The notes: generated by a model from the sequence alone, not told the origin. 64,000 nucleotides of DNA from Microbacterium ginsengiterrae (GCF_014205075.1 NZ_JACHMU010000001.1:2046001-2110000), one strand, 5' to 3'. Counted from the stretch's first letter, positions 30,620 through 39,213 are shown. Made by a program: numbers and translations.

Positions 30620-30987
30620 TTCAGATCTCGCCGCCCGGCGAACAGGCCAGCGGCCACCGCGACGACGGCGAAGGCGATGCCCGCCCATGCCTGATCCATC
30701 GACCACCACGCCAGAGTCACACCCGCGTAGATGACGAGTTCGACGATGGCGCGGATGAAGGGATGCAGTCGCAGCACGGGTCGCGGCGAGAGGAACAGCG
30801 CCCAGGCGACCAGGACGACCAGGGGCGTGCCGATACCCAGCACGAGGTTCCACGGGAACTCCCACATCGCGAATCCCCACAGCACCAGCGACGCCAGCGC
30901 GGCGACGAGGACGACGGCCCTGATGATGTCGAGCGGGGTGATGTTCGGGCGGTTCACACCGGGGACGGTGTCAGGGGCTTCGGACAT
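30616..30987 (-). CDS. YrdB / DUF2568 family membrane protein
   Basis: 123 residues with four predicted membrane helices and the family motifs WNLVLGIGTPL and PRPVLRL. Function unknown. It heads the operon with the FAD oxidase and the Nudix hydrolase. TAGACT (minus strand, 30994-30999) lies six bases before the ATG, indicating a leaderless transcript; its TAG is the stop codon of the upstream sigma-factor gene. Confidence 0.88.
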   Translation of the reverse strand: MSEAPDTVPGVNRPNITPLDIIRAVVLVAALASLVLWGFAMWEFPWNLVLGIGTPLVVLVAWALFLSPRPVLRLHPFIRAIVELVIYAGVTLAWWSMDQAWAGIAFAVVAVAAGLFAGRRDLK

Positions 30988-30996
30988 GCTCCCAGT

Positions 30997-33162
30997 CTAT
31001 TCGGCGGGTGCGGAGTCCTCTGCCGTGGCGCCCTCGGCATCCGTTTGCTCAGGAGTGGACTCGGTGGCCGGGGTCTCGGCCTCTGCGGGCGGCTCTGTCG
31101 TTGCGGGCTCGGCCTGCTCTGTCGTTGCGGGCGCGACGGGCGCCGGTTCCGCTGCCGCCGGCTCGGCCGGTGCGGGCTCCTGGGCGGCTGATTCGTCGGG
31201 AGCAGGCTCGGCGACCGTCGCGGGCTCAACCGGCGCATCCGGGGACGCAGGTGCTTCTGTCGTCCTCGCGGCGGGGGTCTGCTCCTCCGCCGATGCCGTG
31301 GTCTGCGTGTCGCAGGCGGGTGCGAAGGGGATGGCCTGTACCGTCACACCGAGCTCGCGGAGCGTCGTCGAGGCGGTGAGACCGGCTCCGATGTCGACGT
31401 AGTCGAAGTCGACCGACGCATTGCGGAGGATCTGCCACAGCGTCGGTTTCAGCGTGGCGGTGCCCTGTCCGTCGTCGTTGAGGAGCGCCGACCTCGTCCC
31501 GCTTGTGCTCGGCCCGATGCGCGGCTGTACCTGAGCGTCTGCGACTCCCTGTAACTGGACGGACACCACCGTCTCGAGCGCCGTATTCATACAGAGTGAA
31601 CTGCCCAGGACCGTGACCGGCTCCGTCGGTCCCGCCGGGTCCGTGGGATCAGTCGGGTCCGTGGGATCCGTCGGGTCGGTCGGATCCGTCGGGTCGGTCG
31701 GATCCGTCGGGTCGGTCGGATCCGTCGGGTCCGTGGGATCGGTCGGTTCCGTCGGGTCGGTTGGGTCGGTCGGGTCGGTCGGGTCGGTGGGATCCGCCGG
31801 GTCCGTGGGCGTCACCGGTGGCGCGACCGGTGGCTCGGACGGGCCGGTGTGGTCGCTGCCCTCACCGGCTGGTGTGTCGTTCGTCGAGGAATCCGTTGAG
31901 GACGACGACAGCGGCGCGTCCTCTTCTTCGACGGGTGGCGCGGGATCTGGCGTCGGTTCGACGGCGTCCTTCTTGTCAGGAGCGTCATCCGCGACCTCGA
32001 GCAGGAGCTTCTCGTCGGATTCGATCGTGCTGTCCGGCGACACCTCGGAGGAGATCGCAGAACTGTCGCTGTCACCGGCGCTGGGAAGCGAGGTCACGGG
32101 GCTCGCATCGATGAGGCCGGGAACGATCGTCGCCGCTGCGACGACGCCGGCGACGACAAGAGCCGCGGATCCTGCTCCGACGAGAGCACCGATGCCGGTG
32201 ATCGCGCCGCCGGGTGCGCTTACGGCGCCTGCCGAACCGCTGGCGGCCGATCCGCCGTCCGTGCCGACAGGAAGCCCCGACGCGGGGGCGGCGCCGACGA
32301 CGACGCCACCGGCGATGACGTCTGACGGCATGGCCGCGATCGCGATCGCCGGTACCTCGCCGCTCTGCAGGAGCGCCGTGTAGCCGGCGGCGCCGGACAC
32401 TCCGAGCACGAGCGGGAGCAGGACGAGCGCGAGCCGACTGGAGACGTCGTTCGCCTCGCCGGCGACGATGAGGCAGCGGGCACAGCCATCGAGATGCGCG
32501 TCGACCCGCTTGCGATCGCGGGTGCTGAGATTGCCGCGCGAGTACGCGCCGAGGTGTTCGATCGTCCAATGGCACTCGGAGTCAGCGGCCGTGCTCCGCA
32601 GATGTGCCTGGATCCAGCCCTCGCGCAGTCCCTCACGGGCACGGAAGGCCAGCTGCGACACCGCGCCGGCCTTCATGCCGAGCAGCGGCGCGACTTCGGA
32701 CGGCTTCATCTGCTCGATCTCGGTGTACCAGAGCACTTCCTGCCAGCGCGTCGGCAGACTCCGGAACGCCTGGGCGGTCAGCCCTCGGTCAAGCACGTCG
32801 TTCGCGGCCTGCTCGGTCGAATCCGGGGCGGGGACGGTCTCGAGTTCGTCCATCGCGGTCTCGCGACGGGATCTGCCCCACGCCGCCGCGGTGTTGCGGA
32901 TGCTCGTGAACAGGTAGGCGCGGAAGGAGCCGTTCGGGCCCCCGCCCTTGAGGATCGCCTGATAGATGCGGGTGTACGACTCCTGGACGAGATCATCCGG
33001 GTCGATGCTCGAGGTGATGGAGCGCGCCACGGCGATGCCGGACGGATAGTGGCGTCGCCACAGTTCGCCGAATGCGTCGCCGTCACCCGAGCGGGTGCGG
33101 AGGATCAGGTCGGCGTCGGCCGCCGTCCCTGTCTCGTGAGATTCGTGGTTCTGCACAGTCAT
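30997..33162 (-). CDS. ECF sigma factor fused to zinc finger, hydrophobic segments and Thr-Asp-Pro repeat domain
   Basis: 721 residues, far longer than a normal ECF sigma factor (about 190). Residues 25-100 are sigma region 2 (DDLVQESYTRIYQAIL) and 130-185 region 4 (LPTRWQEVLWYTEIEQMKPSEVAPLLGMKAGAVSQ). About 197-235 is an anti-sigma-type zinc finger with C197 and HLDGCARC. Hydrophobic stretches at about 243-264, 270-292 and 321-350 could anchor the protein. Then come an acidic Ser/Thr linker, about 20 Thr-Asp-Pro repeats (452-516), a globular part with two Cys, and a Pro/Ala/Glu-rich tail. It may be a membrane-held, self-inhibited sigma factor. The target promoters are unknown and no separate anti-sigma gene is adjacent. 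Confidence 0.85.
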   Translation of the reverse strand: MTVQNHESHETGTAADADLILRTRSGDGDAFGELWRRHYPSGIAVARSITSSIDPDDLVQESYTRIYQAILKGGGPNGSFRAYLFTSIRNTAAAWGRSRRETAMDELETVPAPDSTEQAANDVLDRGLTAQAFRSLPTRWQEVLWYTEIEQMKPSEVAPLLGMKAGAVSQLAFRAREGLREGWIQAHLRSTAADSECHWTIEHLGAYSRGNLSTRDRKRVDAHLDGCARCLIVAGEANDVSSRLALVLLPLVLGVSGAAGYTALLQSGEVPAIAIAAMPSDVIAGGVVVGAAPASGLPVGTDGGSAASGSAGAVSAPGGAITGIGALVGAGSAALVVAGVVAAATIVPGLIDASPVTSLPSAGDSDSSAISSEVSPDSTIESDEKLLLEVADDAPDKKDAVEPTPDPAPPVEEEDAPLSSSSTDSSTNDTPAGEGSDHTGPSEPPVAPPVTPTDPADPTDPTDPTDPTDPTEPTDPTDPTDPTDPTDPTDPTDPTDPTDPTDPTDPTDPAGPTEPVTVLGSSLCMNTALETVVSVQLQGVADAQVQPRIGPSTSGTRSALLNDDGQGTATLKPTLWQILRNASVDFDYVDIGAGLTASTTLRELGVTVQAIPFAPACDTQTTASAEEQTPAARTTEAPASPDAPVEPATVAEPAPDESAAQEPAPAEPAAAEPAPVAPATTEQAEPATTEPPAEAETPATESTPEQTDAEGATAEDSAPAE
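31624..31809 (-). repeat. Tandem repeat encoding (Thr-Asp-Pro)n in the sigma-factor gene
   Basis: About 186 bases of 9-bp units with an 18-bp higher-order pattern on the plus strand (GTCGGGTCGGTCGGATCC). Most units code Thr-Asp-Pro, with Ala-Asp-Pro, Thr-Glu-Pro and Ala-Gly-Pro variants at the edges. Such near-identical repeats are prone to change copy number in frame. Confidence 0.9.
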
Positions 33163-33444
33163 CCATCGTTCGTGGGGCGTTTCGTATGCCTCACATGAAG
33201 AGACGCGTAGACGGGTCGTTCGTCACGCGCCCGAGCCATTCTTCCTCGAAACTCTCAGGGAGGCCAGCCCTGTGGACAACTCGCAGCGGGTTCTTCACGG
33301 ACATCGAGGGGACTCTCAGAAGTTTTCGGCGAATCGCGTAATGAACCGGCCCGAGCGTCGTCTCATCAGTCAGAGACAGCGGGAAGAGTTCACCGGGGGG
33401 CGGATTCTTCCCGTGCCGGCGGGGGGAAATCGCGCTGGTCGGGC

Positions 33445-33482
33445 TGGGCTCGGGTTCCTCGGGGGAGGAGAGGCCGAGCCCA
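33445..33482 (-). terminator. Second hairpin downstream of nagA
   Basis: TGGGCTCGG pairs with CCGAGCCCA (9 bp), with inner CCTC/GAGG pairing. It lies about 70 bases after the nagA stop and may back up the first hairpin. Confidence 0.45.
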
Positions 33483-33506
33483 CCCGCTCTCATTCACGGA
33501 GGGGGA

Positions 33507-33536
33507 GTGGGCCGCCGCTGGGGACGGCGGCCCCAC
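33507..33536 (-). terminator. Hairpin terminator of nagA
   Basis: GTGGGCCGCCG pairs with CGGCGGCCCCAC with a one-base bulge and a 7-base loop, 17 bases after the nagA stop on the minus strand. Confidence 0.75.
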
Positions 33537-33553
33537 GTCTCCGATGCGGCGGA

Positions 33554-34702
33554 TCAGTGCACCCGTGCTCCGGTCTGCACCCACCTCACCTGGAGGTCGG
33601 CGTCCAGAAGGACCGCATCGCCGAGAGCGCCGGTCGTCAACGTGCCCAACCGGCCGCCCAGACCGATCGCGGCCGCAGGGGTGGCGGTGAGCGCTCGTAC
33701 GGCCTCCGCGATCGGGACGCCCGCCTGCACCGCGCGTACGAGCGCGACGTCCTGGGTGAGAGTCGACCCTGCGATGGAGCCGGTGTCGACGGTACGTGCG
33801 ATGCCGTTCTCGACGGTCACCTTCACCGCGCCGAGGTCGTAACTTCCGTCGGCGCTCCCCGCGGCCGCCATGGCGTCGGTCACGAGGGCGACCCGTCCTG
33901 GCGCCGAGGTGAACAGGAGACGGATGACAGCGGGATCCAGATGCACGTTGTCGGCGATCCCCTCCAGCACCACGCGGTGGTCGGCAGCGGCCGCGAGCAC
34001 GGGGCCCGGCGCGCGATGGTGGATCCCCGGCATCGCGTTGAACGCGTGAGTGAGGATCGACGCCCCCGCATCGAAGGCGGCGGTCGCCATCGCGGCATCG
34101 GCATCGGTGTGCCCGACAGCCGCAGCGGCGCCGGAGGCGACGATCAGACGGATGGCCTCAAGCCCACCGGGGAGCTCCGGCGCGATGGTCACCTGCCGGA
34201 CGGTTCCGCGTCCGGCCTCGAGCAGCCGCCGGACGTCGTCGGCAACGGGATCCCGGAGCAACGAGGGTTCGTGCGCGCCGTGGTGTCCCGGGTCGAGGAA
34301 CGGCCCTTCCAGGTGGGAACCGAGGATGTCGTGTTCGCTCTCGGTGAGGTCGGCGATCTCGGCGACCCGGCGGACGAGATCGTCGACCGGTGCGGTGACG
34401 AGCGAGACGACGGCGCGTGTGGTGCCGTGCTCCCTGTGCATCGCCCGCGCGGTGCGGATCGCGTCCGCGCCGTCATCGAAGGATGCTCCCGCGCCGCCGT
34501 GGCCGTGGATGTCGATGAAACCGGGCACGAGGATCGCGCCGGTGCCGGCGAGCTCCGTCGCGTCGATGACCTCGTCCGCCTCAGGCCAGTCGGAACCGGA
34601 ACCGGTCGAGGCGACCAGCCCGTCCTCGAACCGGACCCAGGCATCCGGGGTCTGCTCCCCGTCGGTGATGAGGTGTGCGGAGTGGATCAGCCGGCTGGTC
34701 AT
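33554..34702 (-). CDS. nagA: N-acetylglucosamine-6-phosphate deacetylase
   Basis: 382 residues from the ATG at 34702. Converts GlcNAc-6-P to GlcN-6-P, the substrate of NagB. Amidohydrolase features: PGFIDIHGHGG (metal His pair), LEGPFLDPGHHGAH, VGHTDAD, LTHAFNAMP and VTDAMAAAG with the catalytic Asp. It overlaps the upstream GH20 gene by 4 bases (ATGA), so the two are translationally coupled. Sequence further upstream in this frame belongs to a shadow of the GH20 gene. Confidence 0.96.
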   Translation of the reverse strand: MTSRLIHSAHLITDGEQTPDAWVRFEDGLVASTGSGSDWPEADEVIDATELAGTGAILVPGFIDIHGHGGAGASFDDGADAIRTARAMHREHGTTRAVVSLVTAPVDDLVRRVAEIADLTESEHDILGSHLEGPFLDPGHHGAHEPSLLRDPVADDVRRLLEAGRGTVRQVTIAPELPGGLEAIRLIVASGAAAAVGHTDADAAMATAAFDAGASILTHAFNAMPGIHHRAPGPVLAAAADHRVVLEGIADNVHLDPAVIRLLFTSAPGRVALVTDAMAAAGSADGSYDLGAVKVTVENGIARTVDTGSIAGSTLTQDVALVRAVQAGVPIAEAVRALTATPAAAIGLGGRLGTLTTGALGDAVLLDADLQVRWVQTGARVH

Positions 34703-36192
34703 CGTGCGCTCCAATCGATCTCGGCCGGGCGGTGGCCACCCCAGCCCGCGGCATCCCAGATCCCGCCGAGTGATCCGACCCGGGTGCGGAAGGCATCCCA
34801 GTCGCGGCCGCGAGGAGACCACGCCACTTCGGCGATGGCGGCGAGGCGGGGGAAGAGGAGCTGATCGATGTCCTCGAGGGTCTCGATCGTCTCGGACCAG
34901 AGCGGGGATTCGACGCCGGCGATCGCCTCGACGGGCAGCCCGTCGACGATGTCCTCCGGCTCCCACGTGTAGGCGGTCTCCAGATCGATCAGCGCCGCCC
35001 ATGCCAGTCCGAGCGGGAAGTCTGCGTCGTACTTCTGGTCGAGATAGGCGGTGTTCGACGGCGACATGATGACGGATCCACCCCGTTCGGCGAACCGCCG
35101 TGCCTCGTCCGCGTGGGTGCCGGCGGGGGCGGTGCTGCCCCAGTACTGGCCGATCGTTCCCTCGGCGACCTGCGCCGATCCGGCCTCGTGCCAGGTGATC
35201 GGCGTCTTGCCGAGCTCGATGGTGAGGGCGGTGACGCGCTCGATGAAGGCGTCGAACTCGTCCTGCGGCGTTCCCAGGCACTCATCACCGCCGACGTGCA
35301 GGTACGGCCCGGGAGTGAGCTCGGCGACCCCGGTGAGCACGTCGCGCACGAACTCCCACGTCGCCTCGTCACGGATCTTCACGGAGGAGTGCCCGACGCC
35401 CCAACCGGTGTAGGGCTCACCGGCGACCGGGAGGTCCTGCCCGAGGGACTCGGCCTGCGCGAGCAGACCGTCGTTCATGACCGGCGCCTCCACGAGTTCG
35501 GGGTATGCGAGTCCGATCGCGTGCGTGTGGCCGGGCAGATCGATCTCGGGGACGACCGTCATGCGGTGCGCCGCGGCATAGCGGACGATCTCGCGGAAGT
35601 CGTCCTTCGTGTAGAAGCCGCCGGGGCGTCCGAAGACCGCCGTCGTCGCCCCGCGCTCGGTCAGCAACGGACGACTGTCGATGTGCAGCCGCCAGCCCTG
35701 GTCGTCGGTCAGGTGGAGGTGGAGCCGGTTGAACTTCAGCGAGGACGCCCGGTCGATCACGGCCTTGACAGTGTCGACGGGGAGGAACGTGCGAGCGGCG
35801 TCCACCATGACGCCGCGGTACGAGTAGCGAGGGGCGTCGGCGATCTCGACGGCGGGCACGGTCCAGCCGTCGTCCTCGACGAGCAGCTGACGCAGGGTCT
35901 GGATGCCGTAGAAGAGACCGGCCTCTGCGCCCTCGATCCGGACGGTGTCCCCGACGCGGAGGGTGTAGTCCTCGCCCTGGCGGGCGGTCCGGCGTACGAC
36001 GATGTCGCCGGGTTCCGCGTTGCCCGCGACCACGGACGGACGCAGCCCGGTGCGGTCGGCCAGCATGTCGGCGAGGACGGATGCCGCGGCATCCGCCTCG
36101 TTCTCCACGACGATGCGCGTCGTCCCGGTCAGGGCCAGCACCCCCGGAGACTCGGTGACGGAAGCAGGCTGGGGCACAAGCGGCAAGACCAT
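34699..36192 (-). CDS. GH20 beta-N-acetylhexosaminidase
   Basis: 497 residues from the ATG at 36192. It releases terminal GlcNAc from chitobiose or wall fragments. The GH20 N-domain (1-110) is followed by the barrel with LHLHLTDDQGWRLHID and the catalytic D303-E304 in HVGGDECLG. No signal peptide, so it acts inside the cell. The start is preferred over an in-frame TTG 6 bases upstream because TAGGTT lies exactly six bases before the ATG (leaderless). It differs clearly from the GH20 half of the fusion at 22.6-25.9 kb, so the two are not a recent duplication. Confidence 0.95.
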   Translation of the reverse strand: MVLPLVPQPASVTESPGVLALTGTTRIVVENEADAAASVLADMLADRTGLRPSVVAGNAEPGDIVVRRTARQGEDYTLRVGDTVRIEGAEAGLFYGIQTLRQLLVEDDGWTVPAVEIADAPRYSYRGVMVDAARTFLPVDTVKAVIDRASSLKFNRLHLHLTDDQGWRLHIDSRPLLTERGATTAVFGRPGGFYTKDDFREIVRYAAAHRMTVVPEIDLPGHTHAIGLAYPELVEAPVMNDGLLAQAESLGQDLPVAGEPYTGWGVGHSSVKIRDEATWEFVRDVLTGVAELTPGPYLHVGGDECLGTPQDEFDAFIERVTALTIELGKTPITWHEAGSAQVAEGTIGQYWGSTAPAGTHADEARRFAERGGSVIMSPSNTAYLDQKYDADFPLGLAWAALIDLETAYTWEPEDIVDGLPVEAIAGVESPLWSETIETLEDIDQLLFPRLAAIAEVAWSPRGRDWDAFRTRVGSLGGIWDAAGWGGHRPAEIDWSAR

Positions 36193-36260
36193 GAACAAAA
36201 CCTACCCTGCACCGTCGGACCGTGTCAGATCGTTCCACCGCGACCGGCGAGGGGTTCCGC

Positions 36261-36266
36261 TATGCT
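36261..36266 (+). promoter_or_regulatory. -10 box of the riboswitch-glyA transcript
   Basis: TATGCT lies 12 bases before the conserved GACTGGC part of the riboswitch begins to fold, so transcription would start near 36272. No convincing -35 hexamer is visible. Confidence 0.5.
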
Positions 36267-36267
36267 C

Positions 36268-36345
36268 TAAGGGTCGCGACTGGCGTCTGGGTGGGTCACC
36301 ACCGGGGAGCGACCGTTACGGAATTTCGACCGCGCGCCTGGGCCG
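36268..36345 (+). ncRNA. ZTP (pfl) riboswitch
   Basis: Conserved core elements occur in order: GACTGGCG at 36278-36285, ACCACCGGGGAGCG at 36298-36311, and GCCTGGGC at 36336-36343, with complementary flanks that form the two paired domains and pseudoknot of the pfl motif. ZTP/ZMP signals 10-formyl-tetrahydrofolate shortage and this riboswitch class commonly controls glyA and folD, exactly the genes here. No terminator with a U-run lies between it and the glyA start, so translational control is more likely than attenuation. Confidence 0.92.
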
Positions 36346-36390
36346 ATGACATCCACTGGTGACATCCATTCCGCAACGAAAGAGGACGAC

Positions 36391-37665
36391 ATGACCGATC
36401 CGTACTTCAACGCACCGCTCTCCGAGGTCGACCCGGAGATCGCCGAGGTCCTGGACCGCGAGCTCAACCGCCAGCGCACGTTCCTCGAGATGATCGCATC
36501 CGAGAACTTCGTGCCGGTCTCGGTGCTGCAGTCGCAGGGCTCCGTGCTCACCAACAAGTACGCCGAGGGCTACCCCGGACGCCGCTACTACGGCGGCTGC
36601 GAAGAGGTCGACGTCGCCGAGTCGCTCGCGATCGAGCGCGTCAAGGCGCTCTTCGGCGCCGAGTTCGCCAACGTCCAGCCGCACTCCGGTGCCACGGCCA
36701 ACGCCGCCGTCATGCACGCCATCGCCCGCCCCGGCGACACGCTGCTCGGGCTCTCGCTCGACCACGGCGGTCACCTCACCCACGGCATGAAGATCAACTT
36801 CTCCGGTCGGCTGTATGACATCGTCGCGTACGGCGTCGACCCGGAGACCTCGCTCGTCGACATGGACGAGGTGCGTCGGCTCGCCCTCGAGCACAAGCCC
36901 AAGGTGATCGTCGCCGGCTGGTCCGCGTACCCGCGTCAGCTGGACTTCGCGAAGTTCCGCGAGATCGCCGACGAGGTCGGGGCGTACCTGTGGGTCGACA
37001 TGGCGCACTTCGCCGGACTCGTCGCCGCAGGCCTTCACCCGAACCCGGTCCCGCACGCGCACGTCGTCTCCTCGACGGTGCACAAGACGATCGGCGGCCC
37101 CCGCTCGGGCTTCATCCTCTCCAACGACCCCGACGTCGCGAAGAAGATCAACTCCGCGGTCTTCCCGGGCCAGCAGGGCGGTCCGCTCATGCACGTCATC
37201 GCGGCGAAGGCCACGGCGTTCAAGCTCGCAGGCACCCCGGAGTTCAAGGAGCGCCAGCAGCGCACGCTCAGCGGCGCGAGCATCCTCGCAGACCGCCTCA
37301 CCCAGCAGGACGTGAAGGACGCCGGCATCGCCGTGCGCTCCGGCGGCACCGATGTGCACCTCGTTCTTGTCGATCTGCGCGACGCGGCGATCGACGGCAA
37401 GCAGGCGGAGGACCTGCTGCACGACATCCACATCACGGTCAACCGCAACGCGGTTCCCAACGACCCTCGTCCGCCGATGGTCACCTCCGGACTCCGCATC
37501 GGCACCGCGGCGCTCGCCACGCGGGGCTTCGGTGACGCCGAGTTCACCGAGGTCGCCGACATCATCGCCCTTGCGCTTCTGCCCGGTGCCGACGTCGAGG
37601 CGCTCAAGGCCCGCGTCGACGCCCTCGCCGGCGCATTCCCGCTGTACCCCGACCTGCAGCAGTAA
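36391..37665 (+). CDS. glyA: Serine hydroxymethyltransferase
   Basis: PLP enzyme making glycine and 5,10-methylene-tetrahydrofolate from serine. 424 residues. [35 protein letters not shown] is the standard N-terminal signature (here given in parts: [21 protein letters not shown]), and the PLP lysine is K232 in [12 protein letters not shown]. The ATG at 36391 follows GAAAGAGG; in-frame ATG codons from 36346 abut the riboswitch and are not used. It supplies one-carbon units to FolD, PurN and PurH. Confidence 0.96.
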   Translation: MTDPYFNAPLSEVDPEIAEVLDRELNRQRTFLEMIASENFVPVSVLQSQGSVLTNKYAEGYPGRRYYGGCEEVDVAESLAIERVKALFGAEFANVQPHSGATANAAVMHAIARPGDTLLGLSLDHGGHLTHGMKINFSGRLYDIVAYGVDPETSLVDMDEVRRLALEHKPKVIVAGWSAYPRQLDFAKFREIADEVGAYLWVDMAHFAGLVAAGLHPNPVPHAHVVSSTVHKTIGGPRSGFILSNDPDVAKKINSAVFPGQQGGPLMHVIAAKATAFKLAGTPEFKERQQRTLSGASILADRLTQQDVKDAGIAVRSGGTDVHLVLVDLRDAAIDGKQAEDLLHDIHITVNRNAVPNDPRPPMVTSGLRIGTAALATRGFGDAEFTEVADIIALALLPGADVEALKARVDALAGAFPLYPDLQQ

Positions 37666-37675
37666 GCGGCATCCC

Positions 37676-37745
37676 GCGCGAGAAACCATGTTCGGTGTGA
37701 CACACCACGCCGCACGTGGTTTCTCGCGCAGGGACTGGTTTCTCG
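37676..37745 (+). repeat. Long inverted repeat plus third half-copy between glyA and folD
   Basis: GCGCGAGAAACCATG (37676-37690) pairs over 15 bp with CGTGGTTTCTCGCGC (37715-37729), with an inner GGTGTG/CACACC stem. A further CTGGTTTCTCG follows at 37735-37745, close to the folD ribosome binding site. The alternative copy could compete for pairing. It may be a partial terminator, RNA processing site or an extragenic repeat family. Confidence 0.7.
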
Positions 37746-37761
37746 ACGAAAGGACCCCGAC

Positions 37762-38649
37762 ATGACCGCGCAGGTACTGGACGGTAAGGCCGCAGCAGCG
37801 GCGATCAAGAGTGAACTCACCGAGCGCGTCGCGGCGCTGCGCGCTCAGGGCATCGTCCCCGGCATCGCCACGGTGCTCGTCGGCGCCGACCCCGCATCGC
37901 AGCTGTACGTGGGCATGAAGCACCGCCAGTCAGAGGCGATCGGCATGAACTCCATCCAGCGCGAGCTCCCGGCGGATGCCACGCAGGAGGAGGTCGACGC
38001 ACTGATCGACGAGCTCAACGCCGACCCGGACTGCCACGGGTACATCGTCCAGCTGCCGCTGCCGAAGCACATCGACACCGACCGGGTTCTCGAGCGCATC
38101 GACCCGGCCAAGGACGCCGATGGCCTCCACCCCACGAACCTCGGGCGTCTCGTGCTCAACGTCAACGCCCCGATCCACACGCCGCTGCCCTGCACGCCCC
38201 GCGGCGTCATCGAGCTGCTGCTGCGCAACGGCTACGACCTGAAGGGCAAGCACGTCGTCGTCGTCGGACGAGGGGTCACCATCGGGCGTTCGATCGGACT
38301 GCTGTTGACGCGCCGTGACCTCAACGCGACCGTCACCCTCACCCACACGGGGACCGTGGACATGCCGAAGTACCTCCGCGAGGCCGACGTGATCGTCGCC
38401 GCCGCGGGCGTCAAGCACCTCATCCGCGCCGAGGACGTCAAGCCCGGCGCCGCCGTGCTCGACGTCGGCGTCACCCGCGAGGACGACCCGGAGACGGGCA
38501 AGAGCAAGGTGTTCGGCGACGTGCACCCCGATGTCGCCGAGGTCGCGGGCTACCTGTCCCCGAACCCGGGAGGCGTGGGGCCGATGACCGTCGCGCTGCT
38601 CATGACGAACGTCGTCGAGGCCGCGGAGCGCCTCGCCGCAGCGCGCTGA
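37762..38649 (+). CDS. folD: Methylene-THF dehydrogenase / methenyl-THF cyclohydrolase
   Basis: Bifunctional folate enzyme of 295 residues making 10-formyl-tetrahydrofolate. It has [14 protein letters not shown] with the catalytic Lys region, QLPLPKHID, the NADP loop [16 protein letters not shown] and the C-terminal [15 protein letters not shown]. The ATG follows GAAAGGA. It is downstream of glyA and probably under the same riboswitch. Its stop TGA directly abuts the convergent gene's stop. Confidence 0.97.
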   Translation: MTAQVLDGKAAAAAIKSELTERVAALRAQGIVPGIATVLVGADPASQLYVGMKHRQSEAIGMNSIQRELPADATQEEVDALIDELNADPDCHGYIVQLPLPKHIDTDRVLERIDPAKDADGLHPTNLGRLVLNVNAPIHTPLPCTPRGVIELLLRNGYDLKGKHVVVVGRGVTIGRSIGLLLTRRDLNATVTLTHTGTVDMPKYLREADVIVAAAGVKHLIRAEDVKPGAAVLDVGVTREDDPETGKSKVFGDVHPDVAEVAGYLSPNPGGVGPMTVALLMTNVVEAAERLAAAR

Positions 38650-39213
38650 TCACAGCTCGTCGAGCATCCGGCGCTGTTCGGGCGTCAGCCCGTCGTCGAG
38701 CTCGTCCCGTCCGATCCTCGTCGCGGGCGTCTCAGGCGACGGTGTCGAGGAGGGCTGAGCGGATGCCGCCGCGTCCCTCCGCGTGATCCTCGACGACAAC
38801 GATCCGATCACCTCGCCGGTCTTCGCTTCGAGGCGGTCGTCGATCTGGTCGTAGATCACCCATGCGAGCAGCAGGTACAGCGGGGGGAGGATGTACCCCC
38901 AGAACCAGCCGCTCACGCCGACGCTGCTGAGCAGCACGGTCAGCACCCACACGATCAGCTCGACGACGAACACGAGCGCGTACTGCACGAGCTTCTCGCC
39001 GAGCCTCGAGCGCGTGCCGGCGGATTTCGCGGCTGCACTGCGGAAGCCCTTCAGCAGCAGCGGCTTCAGTGCGAGCGTGGCGAGTGTGAGCACGACGGCC
39101 GCCCACAGTGCGTGCCAGCCGACGCTGACGCTGCGCATGAGCAGTCCGATCAGCAGCAGGACGGCGACGTTGAAGACGTAGAGCGCGGCAGCGCGGACGA
39201 GCAGGCCCTTCAT
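38650..39213 (-). CDS. Small multi-pass membrane protein, unknown function
   Basis: 187 residues from the ATG at 39213. Four hydrophobic segments lie in residues 1-125 (for example LVRAAALYVFNVAVLLLIGLL and YALVFVVELIVWVLTVLL), then a cytoplasmic tail with EAKTGEVIGSLSSRITRRD and a polar Ser/Pro/Thr end. No family recognised. Its start overlaps the stop of the upstream gene (ATGA). Its stop codon directly abuts the folD stop as TGATCA, with no intergenic base. Confidence 0.8.
   Translation of the reverse strand: MKGLLVRAAALYVFNVAVLLLIGLLMRSVSVGWHALWAAVVLTLATLALKPLLLKGFRSAAAKSAGTRSRLGEKLVQYALVFVVELIVWVLTVLLSSVGVSGWFWGYILPPLYLLLAWVIYDQIDDRLEAKTGEVIGSLSSRITRRDAAASAQPSSTPSPETPATRIGRDELDDGLTPEQRRMLDEL

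Larger units (their letters stand above)
33163..33553. other. 391-base intergenic region without a convincing gene
   Basis: Between the sigma-factor start and the nagA stop. It holds two hairpins on the nagA side (33445-33482 and 33507-33536). The rest must include the sigma-factor promoter. A 100-codon frame on the minus strand (33191-33493) lacks a ribosome binding site and normal third-position GC and is not called. No clear promoter hexamers were found. Confidence 0.6.

Noticed and set aside
31624..31809. CRISPR-like array at the 9/18-bp repeats
   Set aside because: Units are contiguous without spacers and encode Thr-Asp-Pro in frame within the sigma-factor gene.
33191..33493. 100-codon minus-strand ORF upstream of the sigma-factor gene
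   Set aside because: No ribosome binding site, no -10 at the leaderless distance, third codon positions not GC-enriched, and no family resemblance. It lies between terminator hairpins and the sigma-factor promoter.
36346..36390. Upstream in-frame ATG codons for glyA
   Set aside because: They abut the riboswitch, have no ribosome binding site, and would add residues absent from the family; the ATG at 36391 has GAAAGAGG upstream.
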